DNA of 11,690 nt from Bacteroidales bacterium UBA5281 (lineage in GTDB: Bacteria; Bacteroidota; Bacteroidia; Bacteroidales; Lentimicrobiaceae). Under the pieces are notes generated by a model. That model had not been told where the DNA came from, made no database searches, and was given only the letters and a program-made list of their open reading frames with translations. Of the stretch, positions 7,976-11,690 are shown in pieces. The stretch is taken from NCBI GenBank assembly GCA_002410555.1, contig DHSR01000040.1, forward strand, positions 8,875 to 20,564, given 5' to 3'. Position numbers and translations under genes: made by a program. How positions within the stretch are numbered: the stretch's first letter is position 1; the number at the start of each line of letters is the position of its first letter.

Positions 7976-9079
7976 TCAGCCATCGAGCTTATTTAATGCA
8001 AATGCGTAAGCCCCGATAGAAACAGCTTTTGATGTGCCCAACCGGCTGATACCGACTCCAATACGTTTCATGGGGTCGTATTGAATGCGTCTGTTGCTGA
8101 AAGGTACCTTAATTTCGCGGGTATCACCTTCGTAAAAGCGTTTAAATTCCGCCTCGTTCTCAAGGTTAAAGGCTTTAATTTCCATCCGGTCAACGGAAGT
8201 ACCCACCATGGTGGTGAAGTTGGTATTCATTTCGTCAACCAGGCGTTGGAGGAAAAGAGGATAGGCACCTGCCAATCCGCCTCCGATAACCACCAATCCA
8301 TCAATCAGCGTAATGGCGTTGGCAATGGAATCGCCGGCCACTGCAGCCAGCCGGTGAAAAGCAGTGATGGCAGCTTGTTTGTGGCCTTCGCGTATGCCCA
8401 TACCGATTTCAAAAATTTCACGAGGTTCCGGACACACACTGGCATCTATGCCTGCATCCCTGCAATAAATACGTCTTACGCCACGTATACTTACATTTTC
8501 TTCAACAGAAGCATTGGCATGCAATTTATTGCGCATACGGTTTATTTCGCCCTGAGCGGAATTGTCACCCATGAATAATTGTCCACGACTTACAATACCA
8601 CCCCCATAGCCTGTACCAAAAGTTACACCAAGCAGATTCTGATAAATTTTGGGACTTTTACTGTCCTTTATCCGGTGGTTAATATCTGGTAACAAGCCGG
8701 CAATGGCTTCACCATAGGCGAACAAATCGCCATCATTATTGATGAAAACCGGAATGTTGAATTTTTCTTCCAGCATGGGGCCAAGGGCTACTCCTCCTCT
8801 GAAAGTAGGCAGGTTTTCGAGATTCCCAATGATGCCCAGCTCATATTCGGCAGGACCCGGAAAAGAAAAGCTGATGGCAGCCGGATTTACATTCAGCTTT
8901 GATTTTACTTCATTAAAACCCTGAATGATTTTATTGAGCACTATTTCAAGCGTTTCGCCGGTAGCAGGAATAGAAATGGGTTCGATAATTTCTCTTCCGG
9001 CCTGAACAGCCTCAAAAACAAAATTGGTACCGCCGGCATCCAGCGTCATTACAACGCGTTTATCTGTTGAATAATCCAT
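7976..9079 (-). CDS. ROK-family sugar kinase, zinc-motif-lacking variant
   Basis: This is a 367-residue protein of the ROK (repressor/ORF/kinase) superfamily, probably a cytoplasmic ATP-dependent hexose or amino-sugar kinase. The ATG at 9079 leads directly into the phosphate-1 motif LDAGGTN (13-19), leaving no room for the N-terminal helix-turn-helix of ROK repressors. INNDGD (113-118) supplies the presumed catalytic Asp116, although the usual ND.N reads NDGD. GTGYGGG (156-161 and following) and VVIGGGLAGAYP (263-274) are the adenosine/phosphate motifs. The usual AGEIGH reads QGEINRM (177-182), and the CxCGxxGCxE zinc cluster is absent; the corresponding region has only isolated Cys206 and Cys216. 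The C-terminal part is also longer than in roughly 300-320-residue relatives, with an insert around 283-340. The substrate cannot be assigned. A terminator follows, and mscS lies 121 nt upstream, so it is probably transcribed separately or from a weak read-through. Confidence 0.85.
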   Translation of the reverse strand: MDYSTDKRVVMTLDAGGTNFVFEAVQAGREIIEPISIPATGETLEIVLNKIIQGFNEVKSKLNVNPAAISFSFPGPAEYELGIIGNLENLPTFRGGVALGPMLEEKFNIPVFINNDGDLFAYGEAIAGLLPDINHRIKDSKSPKIYQNLLGVTFGTGYGGGIVSRGQLFMGDNSAQGEINRMRNKLHANASVEENVSIRGVRRIYCRDAGIDASVCPEPREIFEIGMGIREGHKQAAITAFHRLAAVAGDSIANAITLIDGLVVIGGGLAGAYPLFLQRLVDEMNTNFTTMVGTSVDRMEIKAFNLENEAEFKRFYEGDTREIKVPFSNRRIQYDPMKRIGVGISRLGTSKAVSIGAYAFALNKLDG

Positions 9080-9194
9080 AGGGTCAAATTATTAATAACT
9101 AAAGGGTTGTTGCACATAGTGTAAAACAGACAATAAGGTGTTTTTCAACGTGCGAATGTACAACAAGTAAGAAGTTTTTCAAAGCCTGTAGCTG

Positions 9195-9210
9195 AAATAA
9201 TTAATTATTT
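9195..9210. repeat. AT-only 16-bp palindrome over the mscS stop codon
   Basis: AAATAATTAATTATTT is a perfect palindrome that includes the mscS stop codon (TAA, 9203-9201). Being purely A/T it would form a weak hairpin and could arise by chance. No terminator of standard form was found between mscS and the ROK gene. Confidence 0.3.
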
Positions 9211-10148
9211 TGACTGGATTTATCCATTGTTTCATCCTCCCCTTCACTTATGGCATTCTGAAGGTTGAGTTGCATGGCGGAAAGGGGTTCGCCGCCCCGG
9301 ATGCCGAAATCAAGCGTACGTATTGGAAATGGAATCATAATGTCATTGTCATCAAAAGCCTTTTTAATGGCTTTTATGGCATCAGTTTTCACTTTAAAGT
9401 AACCAGGTGCCCCCGGATAACTGATCCAAAAACGGATGTTGAAATTAATAGAGCTGCTTCCAAATTCTTCATAATCGAATACCGTATTTTCCAAATCAAT
9501 TACCCCATCTATATTTTTTATAGTTTCCAGTGTAATGGCTTGAACTTTATCCAGGTCATCGCCATAGGAAATCCCAACACTAATATCAATTCTGCGTTTT
9601 CCGAGTACTGTGTAGTTGAAGATAGGATTTTGCAGAACATCTTTGTTGGGAATAAATACTTCCTGACCGGTGAAGGTCTTTACAATGGTAGTTCTCAAAT
9701 TGGTTGCCATGGCCGTTCCCATAATATCATTTACTTTTATGATGTCACCGATGGTAAAAGGGGTGCGAAATGCAAGAATAATTCCTGAAACAAAATTAGC
9801 TGCAATATCCTGGAACGCAAAACCCAGGGCCAAACCCAAAATACCTACACCGGCAAGAATGGAGGTGACGGCTTTGTCTAACTTTAAAACACTTAGTATG
9901 ATGAATAAACCAATACCAATAACAGTGTATTTGATTATCGTCGTAAATAGCGAAGTTAAAGCCTTGTTTTCTGATGTTTTCGCAAATATTTTTTTGAAAG
10001 TTTTAGCTGCCAGCCGCGAAAGTACCACAAAGATGATGAGTAGTAAAATAGCTACACCCATATTGGGTATCATACTCACAAAAGTTTCCCACCATGATTC
10101 TATTTTTTCTATTACCTGGCTGAGTGCACTCTGAAAATCTAAATTCAT
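9201..10148 (-). CDS. Small-conductance mechanosensitive channel, MscS family
   Basis: This is an inner-membrane tension-gated channel that releases solutes on hypo-osmotic shock. The 315 residues from the ATG at 10148 are close to the 286 of E. coli MscS, so this is a minimal three-helix member. Membrane segments lie at about 29-48 (TM1), 74-90 (TM2) and 93-127 (TM3). TM3 carries the Gly/Ala-rich pore helix VGILGLALGFAFQDIAANF (101-119). The beta domain follows, with GDIIKV (134-139) and FIPNKDVLQNPIFNYT (165-180). The alpha/beta vestibule ends in IPFPIRTLDFG, and an acidic, hydrophilic tail of about 30 residues closes the protein. No key segment is missing. It has 260 nt of upstream DNA with a direct repeat that may be regulatory. 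Confidence 0.95.
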   Translation of the reverse strand: MNLDFQSALSQVIEKIESWWETFVSMIPNMGVAILLLIIFVVLSRLAAKTFKKIFAKTSENKALTSLFTTIIKYTVIGIGLFIILSVLKLDKAVTSILAGVGILGLALGFAFQDIAANFVSGIILAFRTPFTIGDIIKVNDIMGTAMATNLRTTIVKTFTGQEVFIPNKDVLQNPIFNYTVLGKRRIDISVGISYGDDLDKVQAITLETIKNIDGVIDLENTVFDYEEFGSSSINFNIRFWISYPGAPGYFKVKTDAIKAIKKAFDDNDIMIPFPIRTLDFGIRGGEPLSAMQLNLQNAISEGEDETMDKSSQNN

Positions 10149-10173
10149 AAACGTTGTTTTTTATTATTGCGGA

Positions 10174-10194
10174 TTAAACTGATTTTAAACTGAT
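10174..10194. promoter_or_regulatory. Direct repeat TTAAACTGAT with 11-bp period upstream of mscS
   Basis: TTAAACTGAT occurs at 10174-10183 and again at 10185-10194, one helical turn apart, 26-46 bp before the mscS start codon. The spacing places both copies on the same DNA face, as expected for a tandem regulator site, and they lie where promoter elements would be. The rest of the 10149-10408 gap shows no gene and no clear terminator for the AraC gene. Confidence 0.3.
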
Positions 10195-10408
10195 CATAAA
10201 ATTTCTTATTGGTTACATGAAATAATTGTGCCGCAATGGTTAATGAGCTTAAATCGTCTGATATTGTAGCATTCTATTAAATCTACAGGCAAAACGAAAT
10301 GGCATTGGGCCAACTCTACCCAGGGCCGTGGAAATGAAACCTCACCTTAAATCAAAGAACGGTGGATGGTAAGATGTGTGTAAGGTAATTTAAACAGCGT
10401 CGGATTTA

Positions 10409-11572
10409 TTAAGATTTCTTTTTCATGGCTGCACGCATTGAACTGCGATAGGCAGAAGGCAACTTTCCGCTAAACCGTTTAAAAGAGGCTACAAATGTTG
10501 ATCTCGAATTGAATCCACAGGTTTCAGCAATGCCTTCGATGCTGTAATTGTTATAGTTGGGATCTTGAAATAGCTTTATAACTTTAGCACAGCGGTAATC
10601 ATTTAAAAAGGCGTGAAAATTTTTTCCAAAATGCTCATTAATCAATTGTGACAAATACTTTGTATTGGTGCCTATCATATCAGCAATATCATCAATCTTT
10701 ACTTTGTGGTTGGTAAATGGCTCATCTTCTTTCATCAACAGAAGTAATTTCTGAACCAGCTCCTCTTTCAAACTCCTGCACATACAGGAGGAGTTATACT
10801 TGGCGTCTTGTTGGGCAACTTCAGCTTTTTTGGAATTAAAAGCATTGTTTAGTCTTTGGTTTTCGGGTTTGTTTTCTTCTGTGTGCTGACACGCGTAGAG
10901 ATAATTGTCTTCGAAATGTATGCCATAATAAGCCAGTCCAATATTTAATATTAACAAAGTAAGTATAAAGAGCGTGCTGCTGAAATTGCCTCCAGAAGTA
11001 TGTAAAAAGCGATGAAAAACCAGGAGCAGCATCATTATTATAAAGCTTACAGCAAATGCTTTTATCCCTGAAATATAATCACGCAATTCAGTGCAGGTTT
11101 CCCGGTTTAATTGCCGGATATTGATTTTGTATAACTGTAGAGCTTTCAGAGAATAAATAAGCAGTTGAAATGCTACCAATGATTTAACGAAAATTTCCAT
11201 CATCCAGGTAGGTTGCCCGGGGATACCTCTCATCAGGAAAAAACCATACACATCATTCAGGTAGTGCGGTAGATTTGTGGTAACGAGAATCCAGAAAGGG
11301 ATTAAAAAAAACACCATCAGAATAAAGGGGATAAAATGCAGCAGTTCTCTGGCTCTGAATTTAAAATCTTTGATTAATAATGATTTTAAATGGAGATAAA
11401 AAAGAGGAACCAGCGTGAGGCCAAAACAAAATGCGAGTGGATAGAAGAGAAAAAATGCTGAGGCGTGATCAAAAAGCTGCAGATGTATGAAAAAGCTTAC
11501 TGAGGCAAATGAAAACAGGAAAAATCCAAAAATCAATCGGCTGAGGTCCTTTTGTTGATAGGATAAATACAC
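10409..11572 (-). CDS. AraC-family regulator with N-terminal membrane domain, 5' end probably removed by an IS
   Basis: This encodes a probable membrane-anchored transcription regulator. The first usable start is GTG at 11572, giving 387 residues. Six hydrophobic helices are visible (about 12-32, 38-64, 77-97, 127-147, 171-190, 199-218), followed by a linker with a CMC motif (263-265). A C-terminal AraC/XylS domain with two helix-turn-helix units spans about 292-380; IDDIADMIGTNTKYLSQLIN and GIAETCGFNSRSTFVASFKR are its core segments. Relatives in Bacteroidota usually have seven helices plus this domain. The frame stays open upstream of the GTG as LGFFIYI, which looks like the rest of helix 1, and then enters sequence resembling an IS3-type end at 11593/11594, with a TAG at 11605-11603. 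The original start codon and promoter therefore seem lost. It may be a pseudogene, or expressed from the GTG by an IS-borne promoter. Its targets are unknown; adjacent mscS is on the same strand. Confidence 0.8.
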   Translation of the reverse strand: MYLSYQQKDLSRLIFGFFLFSFASVSFFIHLQLFDHASAFFLFYPLAFCFGLTLVPLFYLHLKSLLIKDFKFRARELLHFIPFILMVFFLIPFWILVTTNLPHYLNDVYGFFLMRGIPGQPTWMMEIFVKSLVAFQLLIYSLKALQLYKINIRQLNRETCTELRDYISGIKAFAVSFIIMMLLLVFHRFLHTSGGNFSSTLFILTLLILNIGLAYYGIHFEDNYLYACQHTEENKPENQRLNNAFNSKKAEVAQQDAKYNSSCMCRSLKEELVQKLLLLMKEDEPFTNHKVKIDDIADMIGTNTKYLSQLINEHFGKNFHAFLNDYRCAKVIKLFQDPNYNNYSIEGIAETCGFNSRSTFVASFKRFSGKLPSAYRSSMRAAMKKKS

Positions 11573-11593
11573 GATGTAAATAAAAAATCCCAG

Positions 11594-11690
11594 TGAGCTG
11601 GTCTAATAAAACTGAACAGAAAATTTAACTAATTTTAATTTTTTTTGTACCATGAAAAGATCAAGAAGAACATTTAGTGCTGAGTTCAAG
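11594..11690 (+). mobile_element. Left end of an IS3-family insertion sequence, cut by the window edge
   Basis: The putative end begins TGAGCTGGTCTAATAAAACT at 11594, with the TGA start and the following CTGAACAG typical of IS3-family inverted repeats. About 58 bp later comes an OrfA-type transposase start. The exact boundary is inferred from that pattern and from where the AraC reading frame stops making sense. The right end, target duplication and OrfB lie outside the window. Confidence 0.7.
11652..11690 (+). CDS. IS3-family transposase OrfA, first 13 codons only
   Basis: The ATG at 11652 opens MKRSRRTFSAEFK and runs off the window. The (K/R)RRTFS.EFK start is characteristic of IS3-family OrfA, a helix-turn-helix DNA-binding protein that recognises the element's ends. 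In these elements it is normally fused to the DDE catalytic OrfB by programmed -1 frameshifting. A T-rich leader (11639-11646) precedes the start, and no Shine-Dalgarno is seen. Only the N-terminus is available, so the group within IS3 cannot be named. Confidence 0.75.
   Translation, partial: MKRSRRTFSAEFK

Noticed and set aside
8081..8578. A 165-codon plus-strand frame opposite the ROK gene
   Set aside because: It lies wholly within the ROK coding sequence on the other strand and has no recognisable domain.
9210..10134. Two long plus-strand frames (192 and 154 codons) opposite mscS
   Set aside because: They are antisense shadows of a clearly functional MscS gene; the translations resemble no known family and overlap each other.
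4113..11572. A single co-regulated operon of AraC regulator, mscS, ROK kinase and purL
   Set aside because: The gaps are 121-260 nt and a strong terminator separates the ROK gene from purL; shared strand alone does not support one system.

Overview
The window looks like a chromosomal segment of a member of the Bacteroidota. The evidence is a secreted gingipain-type protease with a type IX secretion (T9SS) sorting tail, a long single-chain PurL of the Bacteroidota type, start codons without Shine-Dalgarno sequences, TAnnTTTG-like promoter elements, and a membrane-anchored AraC regulator of a kind common in this phylum. Genus and species cannot be read from the sequence.

Layout. Positions 1-280 are AT-rich upstream DNA that ends in a perfect 12-bp inverted repeat 3 nt before the first gene. 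Positions 281-3700 (+) encode a 1139-residue C25 cysteine peptidase with signal peptide, propeptide, catalytic domain, Ig/FN3/jelly-roll-like domains and a T9SS tail. Positions 3701-4112 are a convergent intergenic region filled mostly by phased heptanucleotide repeats, followed by a hairpin. The next four genes are all on the minus strand. They are purL (4113-7805, purine synthesis), a ROK-family sugar kinase (7976-9079), an MscS-type mechanosensitive channel (9201-10148), and an AraC-family regulator with a membrane domain (10409-11572). A strong bidirectional terminator at 7921-7954 separates the ROK gene from purL. At the right edge an IS3-family element enters at about 11594, and the first 13 codons of its OrfA start at 11652. 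The IS end appears to have removed the 5' end of the AraC gene.

The genes do not form one pathway. The protease is an export and nutrition or virulence-type function. purL, the ROK kinase and mscS are housekeeping or stress genes that share a strand but have 120-260 nt gaps and, in one case, a terminator between them. I see no convincing undescribed multi-gene system. The observations most worth following are non-coding or structural: the two-level heptamer array, the start-codon hairpin on the protease gene, a terminator-like hairpin inside the purL coding sequence, the IS-truncated regulator, and a ROK kinase that lacks the usual zinc motif.
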